Source: an uncultured Bacteroidota bacterium (lineage in GTDB: Bacteria > Bacteroidota > Bacteroidia > Flavobacteriales > Flavobacteriaceae). Taken from it: DNA of 64,000 nt. Each line of letters opens with the position of its first letter. Within the stretch, counting starts at the first letter, position 1. Below, in pieces: positions 1-11,291 of the stretch. Below the pieces are notes generated by a model. That model saw only the letters and a program-made list of their open reading frames with translations, was not told the origin of the DNA and did not search any database. The stretch spans positions 2,501 to 66,500 of the forward strand of contig CACCIQ010000001.1 in NCBI GenBank assembly GCA_902546095.1. Reading direction: 5' to 3'. Made by a program: the position numbers and the translations under genes.

Positions 1-320
<320 letters not shown>

Positions 321-499
321 TTAGCCTATCGTAACTTTACTTTTCTTTGAAATTGTATTTATTATAATATTGCTCGTACAAATCCACATATAATTGTATA
401 TGTAATTTATACTTTGTAGTGTATCTATAATTACAAACATAAATTGGATAACTGATGTTTGTAATATAAAAATTTTCAATATGTCAATGAACGTTATAG

Positions 500-573
500 T
501 GGAGAATGTGGGAGTCGAACCCACGACCTCTTGAATGCAAATCAAGTGCTCTAGCCAGCTGAGCTAATTCCCC
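500..573 (-). tRNA. tRNA-Ala (anticodon TGC)
   Basis: A full cloverleaf reads on the minus strand: acceptor GGGGAAT pairing with ATTCTCC, D-arm GCTC/GAGC, anticodon stem CTTGA/TCAAG around the loop TTTGCAT (anticodon TGC), T-arm GTGGG/CCCAC with loop TTCGACT, and discriminator A. CCA is not encoded. It sits in the 16S-23S spacer, the usual place for tRNA-Ala. Confidence 0.97.
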
Positions 574-633
574 ATTCTGAAAAGAATTCAGTATGGACGA
601 ATTTCCCAACTCTAAATTCCCAAAATCGTATTG

Positions 634-707
634 TAGTCTCGGGCAGACTCGAACTGCCGACCTCTACATTATCAGTGTAGCGCTCTAACCAGCTGAGCTA
701 CGAGACT
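634..707 (-). tRNA. tRNA-Ile (anticodon GAT)
   Basis: Minus-strand cloverleaf: acceptor AGTCTCG pairing with CGAGACT, D-arm GCTC/GAGC, anticodon stem CTACA/TGTAG with loop CTGATAA (anticodon GAT), T-arm GGCAG/CTGCC with loop TTCGAGT, and discriminator A. CCA is not encoded. It lies between 16S and tRNA-Ala, giving the standard order 16S, Ile, Ala, 23S. Confidence 0.97.
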
Positions 708-783
708 CAATGATAATTAAAATGACAGCAATAGCAAAACACATACCTCAACAATTCTAAAATTCAGTCGTCATACTTTCTCT

Positions 784-2313
<1,530 letters not shown>

Positions 2314-2472
2314 AAAAAAAATTAATAATATTTAACAACTTGAATTGATAAAGGAACTGTCTCGGAATGGTTTTGCTAAATTCAATATATGATTAAAATA
2401 ATCATTATACGCTGTCAATTTCAATACTTTCAATGAACTTAATCATACCCTCTGTTAAACAGAAAAGCCGTG

Positions 2473-2503
2473 CAAATATACACTCCTTTCATATACTACC
2501 AAA
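2473..2503 (-). promoter_or_regulatory. rRNA operon promoter, Bacteroidota type
   Basis: On the minus strand this reads TTTG, 19 bases, then TATATTTG. That matches exactly the Bacteroidota housekeeping-sigma consensus TTTG-N19-TAnnTTTG. It lies about 160 bases upstream of the 16S 5' end, leaving a transcribed leader as expected for an rRNA operon. Confidence 0.85.
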
Positions 2504-2581
2504 CATTTCTTGATAAAATAAGTGTTTTTTTTCTCACAGATTTATTAACAATCTGGTTTACAGAGGTTTTAATATATTATT

Positions 2582-3157
2582 TTAGAATATAGAATTTCTT
2601 AAAATATCCTCAATAAATAAATCTTCTCTAACATTCAATGGATCATACTCCTCTTTGAGAGAAATTTTAAATACTTTGGCAATAGTATTGTAAGTAAATG
2701 CTCTAAAGCCATTTCTGAGTTCTCTAACCAATGAAAAAGCAGTTATACCTGTTTCTCTATATATCAGTTTAACCAATATTTGACCCTCAGTTCTAGTTAA
2801 TTTTCTAAGCTCAGCAGTTAACTCCTCCTGAAGAAATTTTTCAAGCATTTTAGTGTATTTTTTTTTCTTTCTTTTGGATTTAATTTTATCTAATCTGTCA
2901 TTTAATTTAGCTAACCTTTCAGAAGCCATTTTTGCATATGGATAAACTTTTAAAACCTTTCTTTTGAGAACGAAATAATCTAATCTTTCCTGGTTATCTG
3001 CAAAAATTACTGGTTTATATACTACAACCTCTTTTAAATCAATTTCTTTTTTAAAAACAGAGTCTCCTTCAATTTTAAAGTAGGTTGAATTTTCGTTTTG
3101 AGAAAAAAGCGTTACAAATTGTAAAAAGAAAATTAAAAAAAAACACAAGAAGCGCAT
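2582..3157 (-). CDS. DUF4294 family secreted protein
   Basis: This 191-residue protein has an N-terminal hydrophobic signal peptide ending around SQNEN. The rest is basic and alpha-helical, with a lysine-rich stretch KSKRKKKKY in the middle and the RTEGQILVKLIYRETG segment that I associate with DUF4294, a family of unknown function confined to Bacteroidota. The ATG at 3157 is chosen; a TTG one codon upstream is the only longer alternative. The gene is divergent from the M42 peptidase, 55 bases away. A TAAATTTG element sits just upstream (3162-3169), but no matching -33 box is present. Periplasmic location is inferred from the signal peptide only. Confidence 0.8.
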   Translation of the reverse strand: MRFLCFFLIFFLQFVTLFSQNENSTYFKIEGDSVFKKEIDLKEVVVYKPVIFADNQERLDYFVLKRKVLKVYPYAKMASERLAKLNDRLDKIKSKRKKKKYTKMLEKFLQEELTAELRKLTRTEGQILVKLIYRETGITAFSLVRELRNGFRAFTYNTIAKVFKISLKEEYDPLNVREDLFIEDILRNSIF

Positions 3158-3212
3158 CAAGCAAATTTATAAATAAAAAAATGGTTAATTTTAACATCCA
3201 AAAATTAATAAA

Positions 3213-4301
3213 ATGGGAAAAAGTATTCTAAATGATAAATCAATTAAATTCCTAGAATCATATTTAAACAATGCCTCCCCGACTGGTTATGAATGGGAAG
3301 GACAAAAAATATGGATGGATTATCTTAAACCTTATGTTGATGAGTTTATAACTGATACATATGGCACTGCAGTAGGTGTAATTAATCCAAAATCTAATTT
3401 CAAAGTTGTGATTGAAGGTCATTCAGATGAAATTTCATGGTATGTTAACTATATTACCGATAAAGGTCTAATATATGTGATTCGAAATGGAGGCAGTGAC
3501 CATCAAATTGCTCCATCGAAATGGGTTAATATTCATACTAAAAAAGGTGTTGTAAAAGGGGTCTTTGGATGGCCTGCAATTCATACGAGAACACCAGGAA
3601 AAGAGGAGCCACCAAAACTTGAAAACATTTCAATTGATGTTGGTGCAAAAGACAAAAAAGAGGTTGAAAAAATGGGAATTCATGTAGGATGTGTAATCAC
3701 ATATCCTGACTCATTCCAAATATTAAACAAAAACAGGTTTGTTTGTAGAGCAATTGACAACAGAATTGGTGGATTTATGATAGCGGAGGTTGCCAGATTA
3801 TTAAAAGAAAATAAAAAAACTCTTCCTTTTTGTTTATATGTAACTAACTCTGTCCAGGAAGAAATTGGACTTAGAGGTGCTCAAATGATCACTGAAACTT
3901 TAAAGCCAAACATTGCTATTGTTACTGATGTTTGTCATGATACATCAACTCCTATGATTGATGTTAAAAAACAAGGTGATAATGTCATTGACAAGGGACC
4001 TGTAATTTCTTACGCTCCCGCCATTCAAAATAATTTACGTGAAAGAATAATTGAAACTGCTGAAAAGAAAAAAATTCCATTCCAAAGACATGCATCATCT
4101 AGGTATACCGGTACTGATACTGATGCATTTGCTTACAGTAATGGTGGAGTTGCTTCTGCCTTAATATCACTTCCACTTCGATACATGCATACTACTGTTG
4201 AGCTTGTAAGCAAGGAAGATGTTGAGAATGTTATTAAATTAATATACGAGACGTTATTGACTATTGGTCCTGATGATGACTTTAGTTATTTTAAAAATTA
4301 G
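3213..4301 (+). CDS. M42 family metallo-aminopeptidase
   Basis: A 362-residue cytoplasmic peptidase of the M42 (glutamyl aminopeptidase/FrvX) family, which forms large tetrahedral aminopeptidase shells. The metal-site residues are in order: H70 in EGHSDEI, D182 in RAIDNRIGG, the Glu pair 216-217 in VQEEIGLRGA, D239 in TDVCHD, and the late His in LRYMHT. The length is normal and there is no signal peptide. It is transcribed alone, convergent with acs, which ends 11 bases away. Its likely role is intracellular peptide turnover; the exact substrate preference cannot be read from the sequence. Confidence 0.92.
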   Translation: MGKSILNDKSIKFLESYLNNASPTGYEWEGQKIWMDYLKPYVDEFITDTYGTAVGVINPKSNFKVVIEGHSDEISWYVNYITDKGLIYVIRNGGSDHQIAPSKWVNIHTKKGVVKGVFGWPAIHTRTPGKEEPPKLENISIDVGAKDKKEVEKMGIHVGCVITYPDSFQILNKNRFVCRAIDNRIGGFMIAEVARLLKENKKTLPFCLYVTNSVQEEIGLRGAQMITETLKPNIAIVTDVCHDTSTPMIDVKKQGDNVIDKGPVISYAPAIQNNLRERIIETAEKKKIPFQRHASSRYTGTDTDAFAYSNGGVASALISLPLRYMHTTVELVSKEDVENVIKLIYETLLTIGPDDDFSYFKN

Positions 4302-4312
4302 GAGTTATTTTA

Positions 4313-6211
4313 TTAAGATCCTTTAACTATTTCACTAACGATTTCTGGGTTAAGTAATGTAGAAATATCTCCAAATTCGCTTTTTTCTCCACAGGCAATT
4401 TTTCTTAAAATTCTTCTCATAATTTTACCACTTCGTGTCTTAGGTAAACCAGGAACTAATTGTATTTTTTCAGGTTTAGCAATCGGTCCAATTGTCTTTG
4501 ATATTAATTGATTTATTTCAACTCTAATATCATCTTTTTTAGAATCATCTTTTAATATTACATAAGCATAAAGTGCATTTCCTTTTATATCATGTGGATA
4601 GCCTACAAGAGCGCTTTCCACAACATTGTCATGCATGTTAATTACATCCTCAATTGGTGCTGTACCTAAATTATGACCTGATACAATAACAACATCATCT
4701 ACCCTTCCCGTAATTCTATAATTTCCTTCTTCATCTCTAAATGCTCCATCACCAGGGAAATAGTAGCCAGGATACGCTGAAAAGTAAACATTTTTATAGC
4801 GTTCATGATCACCATAAATTGTTCGAGCTATTGACGGCCAAGGATATTTAATTCCAAGAATTCCATTTTTGTTGTTATCATCAAATTCATTACCATTCTC
4901 ATCAAATAAAACAGGCTGAATTCCCATCATTGGTTTAGTTGCAAAAGTTGCTTTTCCAACAGTTACATTAGCCAGTGAAGTGATCATAATCCCACCTGTT
5001 TCAGTTTGCCACCATGTATCAACAATTGGGCATTTTCTCTTACCTATATTTTCATTATACCAATTCCATGCTTCCTCATTTATTGGCTCTCCAACGGTTC
5101 CTAAAACTTTTAAAGATGATAGATCGTATTTATTTACAAAATCCAGGGGGTGTTTTGCTAGTGCTCTAATAGCAGTTGGTGCAGTATAAAATTGGTTAAC
5201 CTTGTGCTTCTCGCAAATCTCCCAAAATCTTCCAAAATCTGGATATGATGGAACACCTTCAAACATAATGGTTGTAGCACCATTTAAAAGTGGTCCATAA
5301 ACAATATAGCTATGTCCGGTAATCCAACCAATATCGGCAGTACACCAATATATATCGTTATCAATATAATTAAATACATTTTTAAATGAATAAGCTGAAT
5401 AAACCATATAACCCCCAGATGAATGAACCATACCTTTGGGTTTTCCAGTTGAGCCTGATGTATATAAAATAAATAAAGGATCTTCAGAATCCATTATTTC
5501 AGCTGGAAAATTATCATCAGCTTTATCTAACTCATAGTGCCACCATTTTTCATTCTCATTTAACGTAATTCCACTATTTATTCGATTTAATACTATTACT
5601 GAATCAACACAATCACAATCTTTTAAAGCCTCGTCAACTATTGATTTTAAATCAATTGTTTTATTTCCTCTAAAGCTTCCATCGGATGTTAGGACCATCT
5701 TACATGATGCATCATTAATTCTAGCTGATAAGGCAGATGAAGAAAAACCTGCAAATACAACGGAATGTATAGCTCCTACTCTTGCACAGGCTAAGACAGC
5801 AATAGCAAGTTCAAGAACCATTGGTAAATAAATACAAACCCGATCCCCTTTTTGAACATTGTTGTTTTTTAAAACATTAGAAAACTTACACACTCTAATA
5901 TGTAATTCTTTGTATGAGATATGCTCTGCTGGTTGATTTGGATCATTTGGCTCAAAAATAATGGCTGTTTTTTCAGGGTGAGCTTCAACATGTCTATCAA
6001 GACAGTTTTCAGTAATATTCAATTTTGCATCTGTAAACCATTTAAAACTTGGTTTTGAAAAATCAAAGTCAACTACTTTTGACCACTTACTTTTCCAAAT
6101 AAATGATTCAGCAACATTAGTCCAAAACAGTTCTGGATTATCTACGCTTTGTTTATAAAGTTTGTTGTATTCTTCAAAATTTTTAGGTACGAGATTGTTT
6201 TTAAATATCAT
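4313..6211 (-). CDS. acs: acetyl-CoA synthetase
   Basis: A 632-residue acetate:CoA ligase (AMP-forming), which converts acetate, ATP and CoA to acetyl-CoA. The N-terminal Acs domain (FEEYNKLYKQS) is followed by the AMP-binding core with the P-loop-like LYTSGSTGKPKGMVH, the acetate-pocket segment VDTWWQTETGG, and the C-terminal hinge and catalytic-lysine motif TRSGKIMRR. That lysine is the one acetylated in regulated Acs enzymes. It is the last gene of a minus-strand run nusB-DUF1573-yajC-pyrD-acs with gaps of 18 bases or less, so co-transcription is likely. The length is close to the usual 630-650 residues. Confidence 0.96.
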   Translation of the reverse strand: MIFKNNLVPKNFEEYNKLYKQSVDNPELFWTNVAESFIWKSKWSKVVDFDFSKPSFKWFTDAKLNITENCLDRHVEAHPEKTAIIFEPNDPNQPAEHISYKELHIRVCKFSNVLKNNNVQKGDRVCIYLPMVLELAIAVLACARVGAIHSVVFAGFSSSALSARINDASCKMVLTSDGSFRGNKTIDLKSIVDEALKDCDCVDSVIVLNRINSGITLNENEKWWHYELDKADDNFPAEIMDSEDPLFILYTSGSTGKPKGMVHSSGGYMVYSAYSFKNVFNYIDNDIYWCTADIGWITGHSYIVYGPLLNGATTIMFEGVPSYPDFGRFWEICEKHKVNQFYTAPTAIRALAKHPLDFVNKYDLSSLKVLGTVGEPINEEAWNWYNENIGKRKCPIVDTWWQTETGGIMITSLANVTVGKATFATKPMMGIQPVLFDENGNEFDDNNKNGILGIKYPWPSIARTIYGDHERYKNVYFSAYPGYYFPGDGAFRDEEGNYRITGRVDDVVIVSGHNLGTAPIEDVINMHDNVVESALVGYPHDIKGNALYAYVILKDDSKKDDIRVEINQLISKTIGPIAKPEKIQLVPGLPKTRSGKIMRRILRKIACGEKSEFGDISTLLNPEIVSEIVKGS

Positions 6212-6226
6212 ACTTAAATCTAAAAA

Positions 6227-7300
6227 TTAATTTAAAGATTTAATAATTTCTTTATTAATATTTCTAGCAAAGGATGGCCCATTATAAATAAAGCCTGTGT
6301 ATAGTTGTATTAAGCTTGCCCCAGCCTTGAGTTTGTCTAAAGCATCTTGTGTTGACATAATTCCTCCGACCCCAATAATTGGAAGCTTTTTATTAGAATA
6401 TTGATGAATCAATCTGATAATATCAGTACTCCGTTTATTTAAAGGCTCACCACTTAAACCTCCACTTTCAATTGCTAGTTTTTTCTTAGATTTTAAATTA
6501 TTTCTATCTAGTGTTGTGTTGGACGTTATTATGCCATCTATTTTGAGATCAAATGACAAATCAACTATTTTTTTTATGTCACTATCATTCAAGTCAGGTG
6601 AAATTTTAATTAGAATAGGTTTAGTTTCTCTTTTTTTATTCTCCTTAATCAAAGGAAATAATATTTCACGTAAATCATTTATATTTTGAAGATCTCTTAA
6701 ATTTGGTGTGTTTGGTGAACTCACATTTACGGCAAAGTAATCAACGTGATCGTATAAAGCTTTAAAACATATTAGATAATCATCCTTTGCGTTTTCATTA
6801 GGTGTAACTTTATTTTTACCAATATTACCACCAATTATAACATCACCCCTATTTCTTAATCTATCAACAATTTTATCAACTCCATCATTATTAAATCCCA
6901 GCCTATTAATTAAAGCGTTATCATTAACTAATCTAAAAATTCTTTTTTTTGGATTCCCATCTTGAGCTACTGGCGTAACAGTACCAATTTCAATAAAACC
7001 AAAACCCAATGAAGACATTTGTTTATAAACTTCAGCATTTTTATCAAAACCTGCTGCTAAACCTACTGGGTTTGGAAATTTTATACCAAAAACTTCTTTT
7101 TCTAGGGAGGGATGATTTTTTCCACTTAGTTTAAAATGATAAAACGATTTTCTTAGATAAAAAATAGGTGAAAACAGTTTCATTGCACCTACTACAAAAT
7201 GATGGACTTTTTCAGGGTCAAATGAAAAGAAGAATGGCTTTAGAAAAGCACTCCACAAAATTTGTTCAGTTTTGTGAAAAAGTTCCTTAAAAAAACTCAT
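6227..7300 (-). CDS. pyrD: dihydroorotate dehydrogenase (quinone), class 2
   Basis: A 357-residue FMN enzyme oxidising dihydroorotate to orotate in pyrimidine synthesis, passing electrons to quinone. The amphipathic N-terminal extension of about 45 residues is the membrane-docking part that defines class 2. FMN-site motifs are visible: [12 protein letters not shown], the catalytic-serine segment [17 protein letters not shown], and the phosphate-binding GVGGI. It lies 10 bases after yajC and 15 before acs. The next pyrimidine gene in the window, pyrF, is 30 kb away, so pyrimidine genes are dispersed. Confidence 0.96.
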   Translation of the reverse strand: MSFFKELFHKTEQILWSAFLKPFFFSFDPEKVHHFVVGAMKLFSPIFYLRKSFYHFKLSGKNHPSLEKEVFGIKFPNPVGLAAGFDKNAEVYKQMSSLGFGFIEIGTVTPVAQDGNPKKRIFRLVNDNALINRLGFNNDGVDKIVDRLRNRGDVIIGGNIGKNKVTPNENAKDDYLICFKALYDHVDYFAVNVSSPNTPNLRDLQNINDLREILFPLIKENKKRETKPILIKISPDLNDSDIKKIVDLSFDLKIDGIITSNTTLDRNNLKSKKKLAIESGGLSGEPLNKRSTDIIRLIHQYSNKKLPIIGVGGIMSTQDALDKLKAGASLIQLYTGFIYNGPSFARNINKEIIKSLN

Positions 7301-7310
7301 TAATTATTTT

Positions 7311-7592
7311 TTAATCTTTCTTACTTAATGATTCAGACAATTCAAAAGAAATTGCAGATTTATCAAATTTTATTTTACCTGCCATAGTTACTAAAACACA
7401 CGTGTTGTTACTATCATTAATCTCAACAATCTTTCCATGCATGCCGCTCTTAGTTACAACCCTGTCACCAGTTTTTACATTTTTAATAAAATTTTTCTCT
7501 TTTTTTGCCTTCTTACTTTGAGGAAGTATAAACAAGAAATACATTGCTAAAAACAGCAAAATTATTGGCATAAACTGTCCAAATCCTTCCAT
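7311..7592 (-). CDS. yajC: preprotein translocase subunit YajC
   Basis: A 93-residue protein with one N-terminal membrane helix (about residues 7-24, PIILLFLAMYFLFILP) and a small cytoplasmic domain with the family signature KTGDRVVTKSGMHGKI. YajC associates with SecDF and the SecYEG translocon. It follows the DUF1573 gene by one base and precedes pyrD by 10, an order I recall as common in Flavobacteriia (nusB, DUF1573, yajC). The small size is normal. Confidence 0.94.
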   Translation of the reverse strand: MEGFGQFMPIILLFLAMYFLFILPQSKKAKKEKNFIKNVKTGDRVVTKSGMHGKIVEINDSNNTCVLVTMAGKIKFDKSAISFELSESLSKKD

Positions 7593-7593
7593 A

Positions 7594-8058
7594 CTAATTA
7601 TTTAAAACAAACCCTGTCAATCTAATAATCTTCTTACCAGTATTAGTGTTAGTTGTTAAAGTAACTGATTTCATTTGTTTTCCAGGTTTATTTGATGTAT
7701 CAAACCTTACTTTTAATTTATTTTTTTGACCTGGCTCAATATTGATATTCTGTGGATATTCAGGAACAGTACAACCGCAACTAGCAGAAGCATCGAATAT
7801 TATTAAGTCTGATTTTCCAGTGTTTGTAAAATTAAAGTCAACTTCAACTACCTCACCGTCTTTTACTTCTCCAAAATCGTATGTGTCAAAATCAAATTGG
7901 ATTTCAGGTGAATCATATGATTTGTCTAATCTTTCATTTGCAGCTGCAACATTTTCCTCTTTGATTTTCTTTGAAGGATCATTACTACAAGATATAGTAG
8001 TTATCAAAAAAAACGCAATTAATGAGTAATTAAGTATTGAATGCAATTGATTTTTCAT
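7594..8058 (-). CDS. DUF1573 lipoprotein
   Basis: This 154-residue exported protein has a lipobox (TISC, Cys about 24) after a short hydrophobic segment. One DUF1573 immunoglobulin-like domain follows, with the characteristic FDFGEVKDGEVV and SCGCT motifs (about residues 60-150). DUF1573 proteins are abundant in Bacteroidota envelopes, and their biochemical role is unknown. The position between nusB and yajC is conserved in relatives, which suggests an envelope or secretion link, but that is inference. Confidence 0.85.
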   Translation of the reverse strand: MKNQLHSILNYSLIAFFLITTISCSNDPSKKIKEENVAAANERLDKSYDSPEIQFDFDTYDFGEVKDGEVVEVDFNFTNTGKSDLIIFDASASCGCTVPEYPQNINIEPGQKNKLKVRFDTSNKPGKQMKSVTLTTNTNTGKKIIRLTGFVLNN

Positions 8059-8076
8059 ATCTGTAAAATTAAAAAA

Positions 8077-9000
8077 TTATTGTAAACCTCTTTCATTTTT
8101 TTTAATCAAATCTTTTTCTAAAAGATTTTTATAAATATTATTGATAACTCCGTTTACAAATGTACTGCTGTTAGGGCTTGAATATTCCTTAGAAATTTCA
8201 ACGTACTCATTTATACTAACTTTAACTGGGATAGATGGAAAAGTTGTAAATTCATAAATACACATTTTTAATATTATTTTATCAATTACAGCTATTCTAT
8301 CATTGTCCCACTCAGGTGTATAATCGTTAATTATCTTTTCTGTTTCGTCTTTATCTTTAACAACAACTTTAAATAAGTCTTTTCCAAATTTTTTATCAGA
8401 TCTATCCTTAAATATTTTTCTTGGAATCTTCAAAGATTGGTCAATGCTAAAATTAGTTAACCAGCTCAAAATTAATGTATTTACAAGTGGAAAATCATCT
8501 GACCATCCTAACTCGTTATCCTCATAAAAATTAAAAAGTTCTTCATTACAAACAATTATATTTTTGTACATGTCATGAACCAATTGATAGCTATTTATTT
8601 TCTTGTTTGAATATTTACTAATTACTTCATGTTCAAGGATTATCTTAAATATATTTTGAACTTTGTTGACATTTAATTTCCAATAGTTTAATTTAAATTG
8701 CTCCTCAGCTTTAATTAAAAATTTATTAGAGTTAAGAAATAGTAACAATTCATTTTTTAAGAACAAATCTTCAATTAAATTATCTTCATTTTTAAAATAT
8801 TTATTCTTATTAATATTGAAAATCCTTTTAGATTCAATAAAGATTTCCTTAAAAAGTAAAAGCTGAGTTAAAAAAAATTTATAAAAATTTGTAGATGCTA
8901 AATCAAATTGTTTTAACAAAGAAACATTATCAATATTACCTGTCTTTTTTGCATACAACAATTGTAATATTTTTATTCTAATATGTCTTCTATTTAGCAT
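8077..9000 (-). CDS. nusB: transcription antitermination factor NusB
   Basis: A 307-residue protein, about twice the length of proteobacterial NusB, as is usual in Bacteroidota. The N-terminus MLNRRHIRIKILQLLYA is the NusB start. The recognisable NusB fold is completed in the last third, around NDRIAVIDKIILKMCIYEF and VSINEYVEISKEYSSPNS. The middle 120 residues are a lysine- and asparagine-rich helical insertion. NusB with NusE binds boxA RNA in rRNA antitermination. It heads the nusB-DUF1573-yajC-pyrD-acs run and diverges from the ABC exporter. Confidence 0.9.
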   Translation of the reverse strand: MLNRRHIRIKILQLLYAKKTGNIDNVSLLKQFDLASTNFYKFFLTQLLLFKEIFIESKRIFNINKNKYFKNEDNLIEDLFLKNELLLFLNSNKFLIKAEEQFKLNYWKLNVNKVQNIFKIILEHEVISKYSNKKINSYQLVHDMYKNIIVCNEELFNFYEDNELGWSDDFPLVNTLILSWLTNFSIDQSLKIPRKIFKDRSDKKFGKDLFKVVVKDKDETEKIINDYTPEWDNDRIAVIDKIILKMCIYEFTTFPSIPVKVSINEYVEISKEYSSPNSSTFVNGVINNIYKNLLEKDLIKKNERGLQ

Positions 9001-9077
9001 TTTAATGAACTTGGTAGCAAATGTAAATATTTTTAAAGTATGAACATCAATTAAGTGTATATTTGATTTTGATTTTT

Positions 9078-10826
9078 ATGGGTGAATTAAAGTACCTAAA
9101 TAAGTTTTTTTACCACTACAGAAAAAGAATAATTACAGGGATTATTATAACAATAGTTGCTAGAATTTTTGCTTTAGTAGCCCCAAATCTAGTTGGTGAC
9201 TCAATAACTTTAATTGAAGAATACTCTTTAAAGAATTCTATTGATATGGATGTTTTAAAAAAAGGACTTTTAAAAAATATAATTTTTATTGTCTTATCAG
9301 CTCTGGCCTCTGGTATCTTAACTTTTATCATGAGGCAAACACTAATTAATGTTTCAAGATATATTGAATTTGATTTGAAAAATGAAATATTTCAAAAATA
9401 TCAAGAACTAAACATTAGTTTTTATAAAAACAATCGAATTGGTGATTTGATGAATAGAATAAGTGAGGACGTAAGTAAGGTTAGAATGTATGTTGGGCCA
9501 GCGTTGATGTACACAATAAATACAATTTCATTATTTGTTATCATAATAACCTACATGCTCAGCATTGATATTAAGCTTACCCTTTACACAATAATTCCGC
9601 TACCAATTTTATCATTACTGATCTATAAGTTAAGTAGGCAGATTAATATAAAAAGCAAAAGTGTTCAGGAATCTTTATCGAGACTTACAACTTTCTCACA
9701 AGAATCATTTAGTGGAATTTCAATTATTAAATCAAATACTATTGAAGATAAAGTAAATGATTTTATGTCTGATTTTTCTAAGGATACAAAGTTGAAAAGT
9801 ATAGATTTAGCAAAATTTCAGTCTTGGTTTTTCCCAATGATGCTGTTATTAATTGGTTTGAGTAATATTATAGTAATTTTTATTGGCGGAAATCAATATA
9901 TTAATGGATCAATTCCACTTGGTGTACTTGCAGAATTTATAATATATGTGAATATGTTGACTTGGCCTGTAGCAACTGTAGGTTGGGTAACTTCAATTGT
10001 GCAACAAGCTGATGCATCTCAAAAAAGAATAAATGAATTTCTTTCCGAAAAGAATGATATCGTTGCAAATAATTACGAAGAATATGATTTCAAAGGAGAA
10101 ATTTCATTCAAAGACGTATGTCTAACATACAAAGAAACTAATGTAAAGGCACTTGATAAAATCAATTTCAAAATAGAGAGAGGTCAATCACTTGGTATAA
10201 TAGGCTCAGTTGGTTCAGGAAAATCGACATTGCTTGAACTAATTTTAAGAAATTATGATGTTGATAAAGGTGAAGTTCTTTTAGATAATAAAAATATAAA
10301 AAACCATAATCTTAGTCTTGTAAGAGAAAACATTGGATACGTTCCTCAGAGCACATTTTTGTTCTCAGATACAATCTATAACAATATTAAGTTTGGAGAT
10401 GTAAATGCAACTGAGAAAGAGATTAAATATTACTCAGAAATTGCCTGTCTTCAAAATGAAATTCTCTCTTTTCCAGAGAAATATTTTTCTGTTTTAGGTG
10501 AAAGAGGAATCAACTTATCTGGAGGTCAAAAACAAAGATTAGCAATAGCTAGAGCACTATTAAAAAAACCAAAAATTTTGATGTTAGATGATAGTCTTTC
10601 TGCACTTGATACAGAAACAGAAAGAAATGTAATACGTAATTTAAGAGAAGAAACCAATAGTATTACTAAAATAATCGTAAGTCATAGGATATCCACAATC
10701 GAAAAATGTGACTTGATTTTGGTTTTAGATAAGGGAAAGGTTATTCAAGCTGGAAAACATGAAAATTTATATTTAGAAAGTGGTTATTACAGAGAGACAT
10801 ACGACAAGCAGAAAAGAAAAAAATAA
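9078..10826 (+). CDS. ABC exporter, fused membrane and ATPase domains
   Basis: A 582-residue half-transporter: six transmembrane helices (about residues 10-300) followed by one ATPase domain. The ATPase shows Walker A GSVGSGKST, the Q-loop region GYVPQ, the signature LSGGQ, and Walker B ILMLDDSLSALD. The residue after the Walker B aspartate is Asp, not the usual catalytic Glu, as in the MdlA/MdlB-type subfamily, where such sites often work in heterodimers. No obvious partner gene lies next to it. ATG 9078 is chosen over an upstream TTG at 9063. Substrate is unknown; lipid or drug export is typical of the family. Confidence 0.9.
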   Translation: MGELKYLNKFFYHYRKRIITGIIITIVARIFALVAPNLVGDSITLIEEYSLKNSIDMDVLKKGLLKNIIFIVLSALASGILTFIMRQTLINVSRYIEFDLKNEIFQKYQELNISFYKNNRIGDLMNRISEDVSKVRMYVGPALMYTINTISLFVIIITYMLSIDIKLTLYTIIPLPILSLLIYKLSRQINIKSKSVQESLSRLTTFSQESFSGISIIKSNTIEDKVNDFMSDFSKDTKLKSIDLAKFQSWFFPMMLLLIGLSNIIVIFIGGNQYINGSIPLGVLAEFIIYVNMLTWPVATVGWVTSIVQQADASQKRINEFLSEKNDIVANNYEEYDFKGEISFKDVCLTYKETNVKALDKINFKIERGQSLGIIGSVGSGKSTLLELILRNYDVDKGEVLLDNKNIKNHNLSLVRENIGYVPQSTFLFSDTIYNNIKFGDVNATEKEIKYYSEIACLQNEILSFPEKYFSVLGERGINLSGGQKQRLAIARALLKKPKILMLDDSLSALDTETERNVIRNLREETNSITKIIVSHRISTIEKCDLILVLDKGKVIQAGKHENLYLESGYYRETYDKQKRKK

Positions 10827-10883
10827 TATTAATTTTTGTTAATACTACTTTTTTAACCATTTTTGGACTTTATAATTATTGAA

Positions 10884-11291
10884 ATGGAAGAAAATAAACA
10901 ACATGTAAATGAAGACATTTATTCAAAAGTCTTAAGAGCAGGTAGAAGAACTTATTTTTTTGATGTAAGATCTACTAAAGCTGGTGATTATTATTTAACA
11001 ATCTCTGAAAGTAAAAAATTCACCAATGAGGATGGAACTTTTTATTTTAAAAAGCATAAAATATACTTATACAAGGAGGATTTTGAAAACTTCACAAATA
11101 TTTTAGGAGAAATGACTAAATACATCATTGATGAGAAAGGTTTAGAGGTTATTAGTGAAATTCATGACAAGGACTTCGTTGCCAAGAAAGATAAAGAAGC
11201 TGAAAGCAGCGACGAAGATGCTGAAACTAAAGAAGAGACTGATGAGAATAAAGAAGAAAAATCTGATGAAGTAGAATTTGAAGATATCTAA
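10884..11291 (+). CDS. DUF3276 (PUR-alpha-like) nucleic-acid-binding protein
   Basis: A 135-residue protein. Residues about 10-90 form the DUF3276/PUR-alpha-like domain (RAGRRTYFFDVRSTKAGDYYLTI, then KKHKIYLYKEDF), a Whirly-like fold that binds single-stranded DNA or RNA in characterised relatives. The last 40 residues are almost entirely acidic and lysine-rich, an intrinsically disordered tail. ATG 10884 is preferred to an upstream TTG (10863). It follows the ABC exporter by about 57 bases and overlaps the end of the convergent hydroxylase gene by 4. The family is Bacteroidota-specific with no settled function. Confidence 0.85.
   Translation: MEENKQHVNEDIYSKVLRAGRRTYFFDVRSTKAGDYYLTISESKKFTNEDGTFYFKKHKIYLYKEDFENFTNILGEMTKYIIDEKGLEVISEIHDKDFVAKKDKEAESSDEDAETKEETDENKEEKSDEVEFEDI

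Noticed and set aside
321-545. A 74-residue ORF across the 23S-tRNA-Ala spacer
   Set aside because: It overlaps the tRNA-Ala gene and lies in the rRNA spacer on the transcript's own strand, so it is not a plausible protein gene.
9018-9065. TACATTTG (minus) and TATATTTG (plus) upstream of nusB and the ABC exporter
   Set aside because: The -7 elements fit, but no -33 box was found at 17-21 bases, so promoters were not claimed.
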